From: an uncultured Lachnospiraceae bacterium
GTDB taxonomy: Bacteria > Bacillota > Clostridia > Lachnospirales > Lachnospiraceae
Assembly (NCBI GenBank): GCA_946537585.1
Contig: CAMNFX010000057.1
Location: 1-7,943, forward strand
DNA length: 7,943 bases
Reading direction: 5' to 3'
The notes beneath the pieces are model-generated. The model was not told the origin of the DNA, did no database searches, and worked only from the letters and a program-made list of their open reading frames with translations. Below, one piece after another: positions 1 through 5,355 of this stretch. Each line of letters starts with the position of its first letter. Within the stretch, counting starts at the first letter, position 1. Made by a program: the position numbers and the translations under genes.

Positions 1-23
1 CTCGACAAGCTATGTGACTGGGG

Positions 24-52
24 AAATGAAAATCGCAGATGAACAGTCTGCG
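24..52 (-). terminator. Rho-independent terminator after the rlmD-like gene
   Basis: On the minus strand, eight bases past the stop codon, CGCAGA (47-52) pairs with TCTGCG (34-39) across a seven-base loop. It is followed by ATTTTCATTT (24-33). The stem is only six pairs but GC-rich, and its place directly after a stop codon fits an intrinsic terminator. The T tract is interrupted, so efficiency may be moderate. Confidence 0.6.
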
Positions 53-59
53 TTTCTTA

Positions 60-1307
60 TTAGAACTCTTTCTTCTTGCTTTGGGTGTTGCTCAAGAGGC
101 AAACAGTCTCGATATGTTCAGTCAGCGGGAAGAGGTCTGCCGGCCGGATACGTACAGCCTTCCAGCCCTTTTTCTGAAAATACTTAAGATCCCGCTTAAG
201 AGACTCAGGTCCGCAGGAAATATAGACGATCCTCGAAGGATCCATGCGGCAGGCAGCGTCGATGAACTGCTCCGTGCTTCCGGACCGGGGCGGATCCATG
301 AAAATGATATCGGCACGCTCTCCTGCGTCCGCCAGTTCTTCCATGTATCTGCCGGCATCCCCGACGATAAAGCGTGCATTGCGGATCCCGTTTTCCTTTG
401 CATTGAGGCGTGCATCCCGTACGGCATCCGGATTCAGTTCAATACCGGTAACGCTGCAGGCGGGCGCTGCCTTTGCTGCTGCAAGTCCGATCGTGCCGAT
501 GCCGCAGTAGGCGTCGATCACACGGATCGTTCCGGATTTGTTCTGATCCGGTATGAGACCCGCAAACTGCAGCGCCGTCTCATACAGGACCTCTGTCTGT
601 ATGGGATTTACCTGATAGAAGGACTGCGGAGAGATCCGAAAGCTGCATCCGCATAAGGTATCCCGGATAAAGCCCGGCCCGTAGATCGTTTTCGAGACCT
701 TTCCGAGCACCATGCTGGTGTCCTCATCGTTTACGTTGAGGATGATCGTTGTGATCTCCGGATGCTCCTTCAAAAGCGCCTTGACAAAGTTATTCTTTCC
801 GGGAAGGATCGGGGAACTTAAAACCAGCACCACCATGATCTCTCCGGTTGAAAAGCCGCGGCGTACCAGGACATGCCTCAAAAGTCCGTATCCGGTATCT
901 TCATCGTAGATTCGAATCTTAAAGGAACGAAGCATTCCTTTGATGCTCCGGATGATCTCCTGGCTTTTTCTGTCCTCGATGAGGCATTCGCCGATGTCAA
1001 CGACCCGATGGCTTCCTGCCTCGTAGCAGCCGGCAAGGACATTGCCCTTCTTATCACGTCCGAATACATGATGGACCTTGTTCCGGTAGTAAAACGGATC
1101 CTTCATGCCAAGGACCGGCTCCACGGGCGCAAAATCTCCGAGGAGCTCTTCCATCTGTTTTTGCTTTAAGCTAAGCTGCTTTTTATAGGCCATGCCGCTG
1201 AACTGACAGCCGCCGCACTTTTTGGAAACCGCACAGGGGCCGCCTGCTTTGATGCCTTCAGACTTTTCTTTCACAGAGCCAGGGATTTTTTTTTCTCTTT
1301 TGATCAT
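60..1307 (-). CDS. rlmD: 23S rRNA (uracil-5-)-methyltransferase, RlmD/TrmA family
   Basis: A 415-residue cytoplasmic enzyme that would transfer a methyl group from S-adenosylmethionine to C5 of a uracil in 23S rRNA. Cys25, Cys31 and Cys34 (C-x5-C-x2-C) with Cys108 match the four ligands of the [4Fe-4S] cluster in RlmD. FYQVN (230-234), the SAM-binding loop DAYCGIGTIGL (265-275), DPPR (338-341), the catalytic Cys365 in ISCGPESL and the general base Glu400 in HIETV are all present, so the enzyme looks intact. The cysteine motif begins only 25 residues in, leaving no room for the N-terminal TRAM domain of E. coli RlmD. The frame stays open to 1514, but that extension lies inside the upstream gene and is Arg/Ser-rich. 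The ATG at 1307 has AAGGAAG six bases before it. The site methylated (U1939, U747 or both, as in RlmCD-type enzymes) cannot be told from sequence. A terminator-like hairpin lies just upstream. Confidence 0.9.
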   Translation of the reverse strand: MIKREKKIPGSVKEKSEGIKAGGPCAVSKKCGGCQFSGMAYKKQLSLKQKQMEELLGDFAPVEPVLGMKDPFYYRNKVHHVFGRDKKGNVLAGCYEAGSHRVVDIGECLIEDRKSQEIIRSIKGMLRSFKIRIYDEDTGYGLLRHVLVRRGFSTGEIMVVLVLSSPILPGKNNFVKALLKEHPEITTIILNVNDEDTSMVLGKVSKTIYGPGFIRDTLCGCSFRISPQSFYQVNPIQTEVLYETALQFAGLIPDQNKSGTIRVIDAYCGIGTIGLAAAKAAPACSVTGIELNPDAVRDARLNAKENGIRNARFIVGDAGRYMEELADAGERADIIFMDPPRSGSTEQFIDAACRMDPSRIVYISCGPESLKRDLKYFQKKGWKAVRIRPADLFPLTEHIETVCLLSNTQSKKKEF

Positions 1308-1312
1308 GTCAG

Positions 1313-1319
1313 CTTCCTT
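1313..1319 (-). promoter_or_regulatory. Ribosome binding site of the rlmD-like gene
   Basis: AAGGAAG on the minus strand, ending five bases before the ATG at 1307. It decides the start against the longer open frame reaching 1514. It directly follows the T tract of the terminator at 1320-1366, so the two signals touch. Confidence 0.7.
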
Positions 1320-1366
1320 AAAAAAGCAGGAAGACAGGGGACTGATGTTCTCTGTCTTTTCCTGCT
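1320..1366 (-). terminator. Rho-independent terminator or attenuator between the Hsp70-like and rlmD-like genes
   Basis: On the minus strand AGCAGGAAAAGACAG (1352-1366) pairs with CTGTCTTCCTGCT (1325-1337), with two bases bulged. The loop is about 14 bases and six T follow (1320-1325). This is a strong intrinsic terminator by form. It lies about 27 bases past the stop of the Hsp70-like gene and ends immediately before the ribosome binding site of the next gene. It either ends the Hsp70-like transcript or acts as an intercistronic attenuator. Confidence 0.8.
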
Positions 1367-1392
1367 GCGTTAATTTCCATTTTTTGTTTTTC

Positions 1393-3306
1393 TTATCCGA
1401 GCGGGATCTCCACGACCTCCGCCATCTTGGTAAGGCAGAGCTCGATCTGCTCGGAGATCTCCCGTACCAGGCGCTCCGTGATCTCCGCGTTCTTTTCCTT
1501 TTCAAGCTTCTCATAGAGGCTCTTCTTGACCTCTGCGCTGATCCTGTCCGCCCGGGATTTGAGGTAGCTCTTCGGCATGAGCTTGCGCGCGGGCTTGGGG
1601 ATGTTCATTTTCAGAAATGCGCCCTGCATCTGGTCCTTCCCGAGTGCCAGCACCAGAGCCGATACGATAAAGCCGATCACGATCCCCTGGATGCCGCTTG
1701 CGATCAGCGCAACGCCGCTGCCGCCGCAAAGGAGTCCCACCACGACTGAAACAATGGCGTCGATCAGCCAGGTCATCTCTTCTACGGCAAACAGATCCTT
1801 GGTCTCCACACGGATGTCAATATCCGAAAGCGAGAGGTAGGAATTGAGGCTCAGCGCAGAATAAGGTACATTATGCCGGACACAGATGGGCATTGTATCT
1901 TCTTCCAGACTGTAGGAAACTGTCTTGAGCCAGCCGGCTACCGTCCTCGAGAGCATGCCGCGCCCTTCCTCCGAATGAAGATATGCGTCGATCTCCTGCT
2001 CCATGATCCCGTCGATATCCGCGAGCCGGTCCACGCCGCCTTCTCTCCAGCGGTCGATCACCGGCAGCGCGACCTTTTCCAGGATCGGGTCCACCATGGC
2101 GTCTACCGTACTGTGATACAGCGCGTCAATATGCTCCTCCACGATATCCTCTACAGTCGTGGACTCGATCAGGGCGGCGATATCCGCCTTGAATTCTCTC
2201 AGTTCCTCATCGATCTTCCCGCAGCTCGCCAGACCTTTGGCAACGGAAAACTCAGGCTCGCTGCCGCAGATCACCACTGCGTCGGGGAAGATCTCCCGGC
2301 ACCACAGACGGATCGCTCTGAGGCGGGAGACTCCGCCGGTCATAAAGATGAGTTCTGGCTGTTTTTCTGTTATGGAGTCCCTCACCTGACGGAGGCTGTC
2401 CATAAAAACTTCCCTGAAAGAACGTCCGCCAAGGCGTTCTGCTTTCTTTTCGAGAAGCTTATCAGCAATCTCCGGGTTCATGGAGAGCTTCAGCTTCGCG
2501 GGGATGAGCTGTGCGCGGATCGTGATCGTCTGGGTCAGCGGTTCCTTCTGCCAGTATTCCTCATCCGCAAAGTACTTTTCCTTTAGGCGCCTTGCGGCAA
2601 ACTCACAGTAGGTCCTCCAGGCAGGAGCTTCCTCGAAGATCCTCCGGATCCTCACAGGATCAAAGGAGGCATCCACTGCCTCTTCGAGAAGGATCTCATC
2701 CATGATGCCTCCGCCTAAGGAGACCTCTCCTCCGGTCTTGAGCTCGACCTCATGCCCGCTCATGATATAGGCAAAATCCGTGGTCGAGGAGCCGATATCC
2801 ACGACCAGCACGGGCCGTGACAGGATGTCGTAACCCACCTGCAGATGCCGTGACTGGCAGGCACTCACCAGTGCCGCACGGGATTCGGAAACCACCTTTA
2901 ACGGGGGATATCCGGCACTTTCAAAGATCTCCCGGTACTCTTCCCTCACAGCCTTATCCCAGCCGGCTGGGCAGCCGACATAAAAGCACTGGTCGTCTCC
3001 CCTCACCAGATCTCCGTTCATGATCAGCTCTCCGAGCACACCCGCGGCAAAGCTTTTGATGTCTGCCCGTACGGAGCTGTCAGTCAGAAAGCGGCTCTTA
3101 AAGCGAAGCTGCCGGACGAGCACATCCGGCTCATAGCAGGCGCCTTCCCCGATCAGCAGCTGCCCGTCTCTTCGCATTGCATATGCTGTGATAAAGCTCT
3201 TCGCCTCCTGAACCGTTAAAACCTTCGGCACTTCCTGATCATGTTTTTCCAGCAGGGTCACCGCGCTTTCCGCGTCGCCCAGGTCAAATCCGTAGAAACG
3301 TTCCAT
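1393..3306 (-). CDS. Hsp70/actin-fold ATPase with C-terminal hydrophobic hairpin; function unknown
   Basis: A 637-residue protein. Residues 1 to about 365 form an Hsp70-type nucleotide-binding domain: phosphate-1 FDLGD (7-11, with Asp where DnaK has Thr), a lysine at 70 in RFKSRF that aligns with the DnaK catalytic lysine, SESRAAL (140-146, like NEPTAAA), phosphate-2 VVDIGSSTTDF (168-178), GGEVSLGGG (192-200), adenosine motif FMTGGVSRLR (321-330) and PEFSVAKGLA (351-360). The rest is not the DnaK substrate-binding domain. Residues 370-510 look helical, 513-556 are a glycine-rich hydrophobic stretch long enough for two membrane passes, and 557-637 are basic then helical. I infer a membrane-attached ATPase with both ends in the cytoplasm. 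The start at 3306 is forced, since the preceding codon is a stop and phosphate-1 begins at once. The GGAGG at 3320-3324 is unusually far away (13 bases). It follows the GrpE-like gene by 24 bases, so the two are probably one operon. Client and role are unknown. Confidence 0.85.
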   Translation of the reverse strand: MERFYGFDLGDAESAVTLLEKHDQEVPKVLTVQEAKSFITAYAMRRDGQLLIGEGACYEPDVLVRQLRFKSRFLTDSSVRADIKSFAAGVLGELIMNGDLVRGDDQCFYVGCPAGWDKAVREEYREIFESAGYPPLKVVSESRAALVSACQSRHLQVGYDILSRPVLVVDIGSSTTDFAYIMSGHEVELKTGGEVSLGGGIMDEILLEEAVDASFDPVRIRRIFEEAPAWRTYCEFAARRLKEKYFADEEYWQKEPLTQTITIRAQLIPAKLKLSMNPEIADKLLEKKAERLGGRSFREVFMDSLRQVRDSITEKQPELIFMTGGVSRLRAIRLWCREIFPDAVVICGSEPEFSVAKGLASCGKIDEELREFKADIAALIESTTVEDIVEEHIDALYHSTVDAMVDPILEKVALPVIDRWREGGVDRLADIDGIMEQEIDAYLHSEEGRGMLSRTVAGWLKTVSYSLEEDTMPICVRHNVPYSALSLNSYLSLSDIDIRVETKDLFAVEEMTWLIDAIVSVVVGLLCGGSGVALIASGIQGIVIGFIVSALVLALGKDQMQGAFLKMNIPKPARKLMPKSYLKSRADRISAEVKKSLYEKLEKEKNAEITERLVREISEQIELCLTKMAEVVEIPLG

Positions 3307-3319
3307 TTATCGTATGATT

Positions 3320-3324
3320 CCTCC
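3320..3324 (-). promoter_or_regulatory. Distant ribosome binding site of the Hsp70-like gene
   Basis: GGAGG on the minus strand lies 13 bases before the ATG at 3306 and just after the stop codon of the preceding gene. The gap is longer than the usual 5-9 bases. No better-placed in-frame start exists upstream because TAA directly precedes the ATG. Translation may rely on coupling to the upstream gene. Confidence 0.5.
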
Positions 3325-3330
3325 ATCATT

Positions 3331-4326
3331 TCAGCTTTGCAGCTGTCCTGCTGATGCAAGCCCCTTCCGAAGGAGCCTGCCGTCTGCAGTAAGTGCCGGA
3401 CGGATCGTGCCGGCTGCGTACGCCGGGATCATATCAAACCAGCCCCTGCGGGCATTCAGCTCTGACACGGAAGGAAGCAGCGCAGTCTGCCCCTCCCCAT
3501 TGCCGGAGGCGGCATCAGCAGCATTATTGCCTGCTGCCGGATCGCTCCAGTCCACAACATCGATATGCTTGGTGTGAAGATAGAATTTGATCCTCGTGAT
3601 GCTCTCCGCCGCCTGTTCATCGCTGTCCCTTCTGGCATAGGCGTCTTCCAGAAGCTCCTGAAGAAGTTCCAGCTCCTGACTATCAACATTTTGCGCCTCT
3701 TCCTTCTGCTGCCTTCGTTCCTCGATCCTTTCTGTACTTCGTATCTCCTCCAGATTTTTGTCGATCACAAGCAGCACCGCCAGTACCTGATGATACACCT
3801 TCATCGGGTCCGTGAGGACCTCGGCACGGATCTGCTCTCTGTCCGGACTCATGGTCCTCCGTAAGAAAAGGCCTGCAAGAAACAAAAGCAGCATGGCAGC
3901 GACCGGAGTCGAGATCAGCAGATACCACTGCCACTCTTTGGACACCTGCGACAGCAGCCGGTAAGTAATATAGACATAGGGAACAGCACACAGAATGCCG
4001 AGGGCAAGCAGGATCCAGAATTTCTTCGGAAGCCTGCCGTTTTTCCTCTTATCCTCTTCCGCCTGCTTTGTCCCGCCGATATAATCTGTTCTCCCATAGA
4101 CCCTGGTCACGCCGTCCGTATCAAGAAAACCGGCAGAAGCTTTTGCCGTGCGGATCATTGCACTTGCAGCCTGCTGCACACGCGGGTTCTCCTCCTGGTC
4201 GTTAAACGCGTAAAGCACACGGTCAAGCTCTGTTCCGACTGTACGGATAATATCTTTTTTATCAGCGCCGCTCCATACGGAGACGAGGCGTTCCTTATCC
4301 TGTTCATAAATGGACTGCAGTGTCAT
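3331..4326 (-). CDS. Two-helix membrane protein with a GrpE-like C-terminal tail; possible exchange factor for the neighbouring Hsp70-like ATPase
   Basis: A 331-residue protein with a charged helical N-terminus (1-100), two membrane helices (about 102-124 and 133-155) joined by a short loop, then a cytoplasmic region. Basic residues before the first helix and after the second place both ends inside. Residues 160-258 look helical, with a strongly charged part at 190-240. A Ala/Gly/Asn-rich linker (261-280) leads to a C-terminus with GTIRPAL (306-312) and DGRLLRKGLAS (315-325). That last string resembles the end of the GrpE beta-domain, which in E. coli reads NGRTIRAAMVTVA. The match is short and made by eye, but the next gene encodes an Hsp70-type ATPase, which is what GrpE acts on. 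I therefore infer a membrane-bound nucleotide-exchange partner, at modest certainty. The open frame extends to 4407, but that part lies in a repeat-bearing leader. The ATG at 4326 has AGGA eight bases upstream, whereas the ATG at 4332 is too close to it. Confidence 0.75.
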   Translation of the reverse strand: MTLQSIYEQDKERLVSVWSGADKKDIIRTVGTELDRVLYAFNDQEENPRVQQAASAMIRTAKASAGFLDTDGVTRVYGRTDYIGGTKQAEEDKRKNGRLPKKFWILLALGILCAVPYVYITYRLLSQVSKEWQWYLLISTPVAAMLLLFLAGLFLRRTMSPDREQIRAEVLTDPMKVYHQVLAVLLVIDKNLEEIRSTERIEERRQQKEEAQNVDSQELELLQELLEDAYARRDSDEQAAESITRIKFYLHTKHIDVVDWSDPAAGNNAADAASGNGEGQTALLPSVSELNARRGWFDMIPAYAAGTIRPALTADGRLLRKGLASAGQLQS

Positions 4327-4332
4327 TTGCAT

Positions 4333-4339
4333 CTTCCTC
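4333..4339 (-). promoter_or_regulatory. Ribosome binding site of the GrpE-like gene
   Basis: GAGGAAG on the minus strand. Its AGGA core ends eight bases before the ATG at 4326 and only two before the ATG at 4332, which favours 4326 as the start. Confidence 0.65.
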
Positions 4340-4345
4340 TTTTGG

Positions 4346-4363
4346 TCATTTGTCCCTTGGGCT
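4346..4363 (-). repeat. 18-base direct repeat, copy nearest the gene
   Basis: On the minus strand this reads AGCCCAAGGGACAAATGA, identical over 18 bases to the copy at 4427-4444 with a spacing of 81 bases. It sits seven bases upstream of the GrpE-like ribosome binding site, within the inferred 5' leader. Role unknown. Confidence 0.8.
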
Positions 4364-4369
4364 GGCTTT

Positions 4370-4393
4370 TCATGAGCCCCCGTGACCTCATGA
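4370..4393 (-). other. Leader hairpin 2
   Basis: TCATGAG (4387-4393, minus strand) pairs with CTCATGA (4370-4376): seven perfect pairs around a ten-base loop rich in G on the minus strand. It lies between the two 18-base repeats in the leader of the GrpE-like/Hsp70-like unit. Confidence 0.5.
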
Positions 4394-4395
4394 GT

Positions 4396-4425
4396 GCCTA
4401 TCTGCATGCGAGCATGCGATATGCC
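4396..4425 (-). other. Leader hairpin 1
   Basis: On the minus strand, bases 4425-4413 (GCATATCGCATG) fold back on 4408-4396 (CATGCAGATAGGC) around a CTCG loop. There are about eleven pairs, with one A-G mismatch and one bulged A. Each arm carries the self-complementary GCATGC. This is the stronger of the two hairpins bracketed by the 18-base repeats. Confidence 0.55.
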
Positions 4426-4426
4426 C

Positions 4427-4444
4427 TCATTTGTCCCTTGGGCT
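4427..4444 (-). repeat. 18-base direct repeat, promoter-proximal copy
   Basis: An identical copy of the repeat at 4346-4363. It begins two bases after the -10 element, so the expected transcription start (about 4439) falls inside this repeat and the transcript would open with most of it. Confidence 0.8.
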
Positions 4445-4445
4445 C

Positions 4446-4454
4446 ATTATACCA
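4446..4454 (-). promoter_or_regulatory. Extended -10 promoter for the GrpE-like/Hsp70-like unit
   Basis: The minus strand reads TGGTATAAT, a perfect -10 hexamer preceded by the TGn extension. No good -35 hexamer is seen at the usual distance, which is common for extended -10 promoters. The inferred start near 4439 gives a leader of about 113 bases before the ATG at 4326. Confidence 0.7.
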
Positions 4455-4504
4455 CTTCTACCGCAAAAACATATATGAGGCTGCTGCATTAGATAATGTA
4501 TGCG

Positions 4505-4619
4505 TACAAAATCCCCTTCTACGGACGTCGACGGCCCGCAGCGACGATTTTTGCTTCTTTAATCTGACTATTTTAAGCAAAAATCGGAGCGGGAGGGAAA
4601 CCGTAGAAGGGGATTTGTA
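4505..4619. repeat. 115-base nested inverted repeat (structured RNA or small TA-flanked element)
   Basis: The outer arms 4505-4524 and 4601-4619 are complementary apart from one bulged A, with ATCCCCTTCTACGG as a perfect 14-base core. A middle stem pairs CCCGC (4535-4539) with GCGGG (4589-4593). The inner stem pairs CGATTTTTGCTT (4545-4556) with AAGCAAAAATCG (4575-4586), twelve perfect pairs around an 18-base loop. TA lies at both outer ends (4505-4506 and 4618-4619), as a TA-targeting miniature element would leave. No gene is inside. It lies past the end of the CAP gene and upstream of the promoter at 4446. It may be a non-autonomous element, a structured RNA, or a barrier to transcription. 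It has no T tract of a classic terminator. Confidence 0.75.
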
Positions 4620-4632
4620 TATGTTGCTTTCT

Positions 4633-4653
4633 TATTGCGACAGCCCCGCAATA
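4633..4653 (-). other. Small hairpin after the CAP gene, possible weak terminator
   Basis: TATTGCG (4647-4653 on the minus strand) pairs with CGCAATA (4633-4639) across a seven-base loop, 28 bases past the CAP stop codon. What follows on the minus strand is AGAAAGC, not a T tract, so an intrinsic terminator is doubtful. Confidence 0.3.
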
Positions 4654-4680
4654 CTACTCTTATTATTTCTTCTGATGGTC

Positions 4681-5256
4681 TTAGTAGTATCCGAACTCCT
4701 GGCTCCAGTACCAGGTTCCGTTGGCCTCGTATACGCCGATGCCGCAGGATACGAATCCCGGCTTCAGAATGTTTTCCTTATGCGCCGGTGAATTCATCCA
4801 GGCGTTGACGGCCTGATCCGGTGAACTGTAGCCGTAGGCCAGGTTCTCTCCGTACATCAGGTCCGGGCATACGGTGTACCAGTCGGTTCCGTTCGGACGG
4901 GTATGGGAGAAGCTTACCGGCTGCTCTGTCGCACGGATCATCGCACAGGCCGCAAGGTTATCATCCCAGCGAAGTGCACCGAGTCCTGCGTTGGCGCGCT
5001 GCTGGTTTACGATGTTCAGTGCTGACTGTGCGGCAGTAATGTAGTTCTGCCCCTGCCACGCACCGTTGCCCTGCGCCACGACTGCGGGATCGATATACAT
5101 TGCTCCGGCTGCCTTGGGTTTGCTTCTGAGCGCCTGTTCGTCGGTGACGCCTGCATTCTGGCGTACTCTGCCCACAAATACGCCGAACAATACACACAGG
5201 ACAACGACCGCAAGGACCAGCGGGATCAATACTTTTTTCAGGTTAATGCTTTTCAT
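4681..5256 (-). CDS. Membrane-anchored CAP/SCP-domain protein (YkwD-like)
   Basis: A 191-residue protein with a basic N-terminus, one membrane helix (about 9-28), a 45-residue linker and an extracytoplasmic CAP domain (about 75-191). CAP signatures are present: NIVNQQRANAG (81-91) with LRWDDNLAACA (95-105), His118 in FSHTRPNG, GENLA (136-140), HKENIL (159-164) and WSQEFGY (184-190). His118, Glu137 and His159 correspond to the conserved pocket residues. Cys130 and Cys171 could form a disulfide. Bacterial YkwD-type CAP proteins are secreted or surface-bound and their biochemical role is largely unsettled. The lack of a lipobox or clear signal peptidase site suggests it stays anchored. The ATG at 5256 has AAAGGAAA about eight bases upstream. 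The longer frame to 5331 would run through the promoter. It appears to be transcribed alone from 5303. Confidence 0.88.
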   Translation of the reverse strand: MKSINLKKVLIPLVLAVVVLCVLFGVFVGRVRQNAGVTDEQALRSKPKAAGAMYIDPAVVAQGNGAWQGQNYITAAQSALNIVNQQRANAGLGALRWDDNLAACAMIRATEQPVSFSHTRPNGTDWYTVCPDLMYGENLAYGYSSPDQAVNAWMNSPAHKENILKPGFVSCGIGVYEANGTWYWSQEFGYY

Positions 5257-5302
5257 AGGACTGTTTCCTTTCATAAGAACGGCTACAATCTGCCCTATCG
5301 TT

Positions 5303-5308
5303 ATTATA
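5303..5308 (-). promoter_or_regulatory. -10 element of the CAP-protein promoter
   Basis: The minus strand reads TATAAT, 46 bases before the ATG at 5256. A weak -35 (ATGGTA) lies 17 bases further upstream, matching the consensus at about half its positions. The expected leader is about 40 bases. It lies in the gap after the GNAT gene, so the CAP gene has its own start of transcription. Confidence 0.6.
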
Positions 5309-5355
5309 CTCAAAACGTCCCGCTTTACCATCCCCTAAAAAGATGGTTTCATCCG

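Noticed and set aside
39..656. A 205-residue plus-strand open frame at the window start
   Set aside because: It is antisense to the part of the methyltransferase that carries the SAM-binding, DPPR and catalytic Cys motifs. No family resemblance was seen.
1308..1514. N-terminal extension of the methyltransferase to 1514
   Set aside because: The extension overlaps the end of the Hsp70-like gene and crosses a terminator hairpin, and is Arg/Ser-rich. The ATG at 1307 has a proper ribosome binding site.
1873..2586. A 237-residue open frame on the plus strand
   Set aside because: It lies wholly antisense to the Hsp70-like gene, whose ATPase motifs are unmistakable. The translation shows no recognisable domain and is a shadow of that gene's codon use.
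4327..4407. N-terminal extension of the GrpE-like protein to 4407
   Set aside because: The extra 27 residues would be encoded by the repeat and hairpin leader. The best ribosome binding site is placed for 4326.
4346..4444. The two 18-base repeats as a minimal CRISPR array
   Set aside because: Only two copies, the repeat is short, the 63-base interval is filled by hairpins, and no cas gene is present.
4505..4619. The nested inverted repeat as an integron attC site
   Set aside because: No GTTRRRY/RYYYAAC core pair at the ends and no integrase or cassette gene nearby.
5327..5347. Hairpin ACCATC/GATGGT after the GNAT gene as its terminator
   Set aside because: The T run lies in the loop, not after the stem, and the following bases are AAAGCGGG. 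The hairpin also overlaps the -35 region of the CAP promoter.
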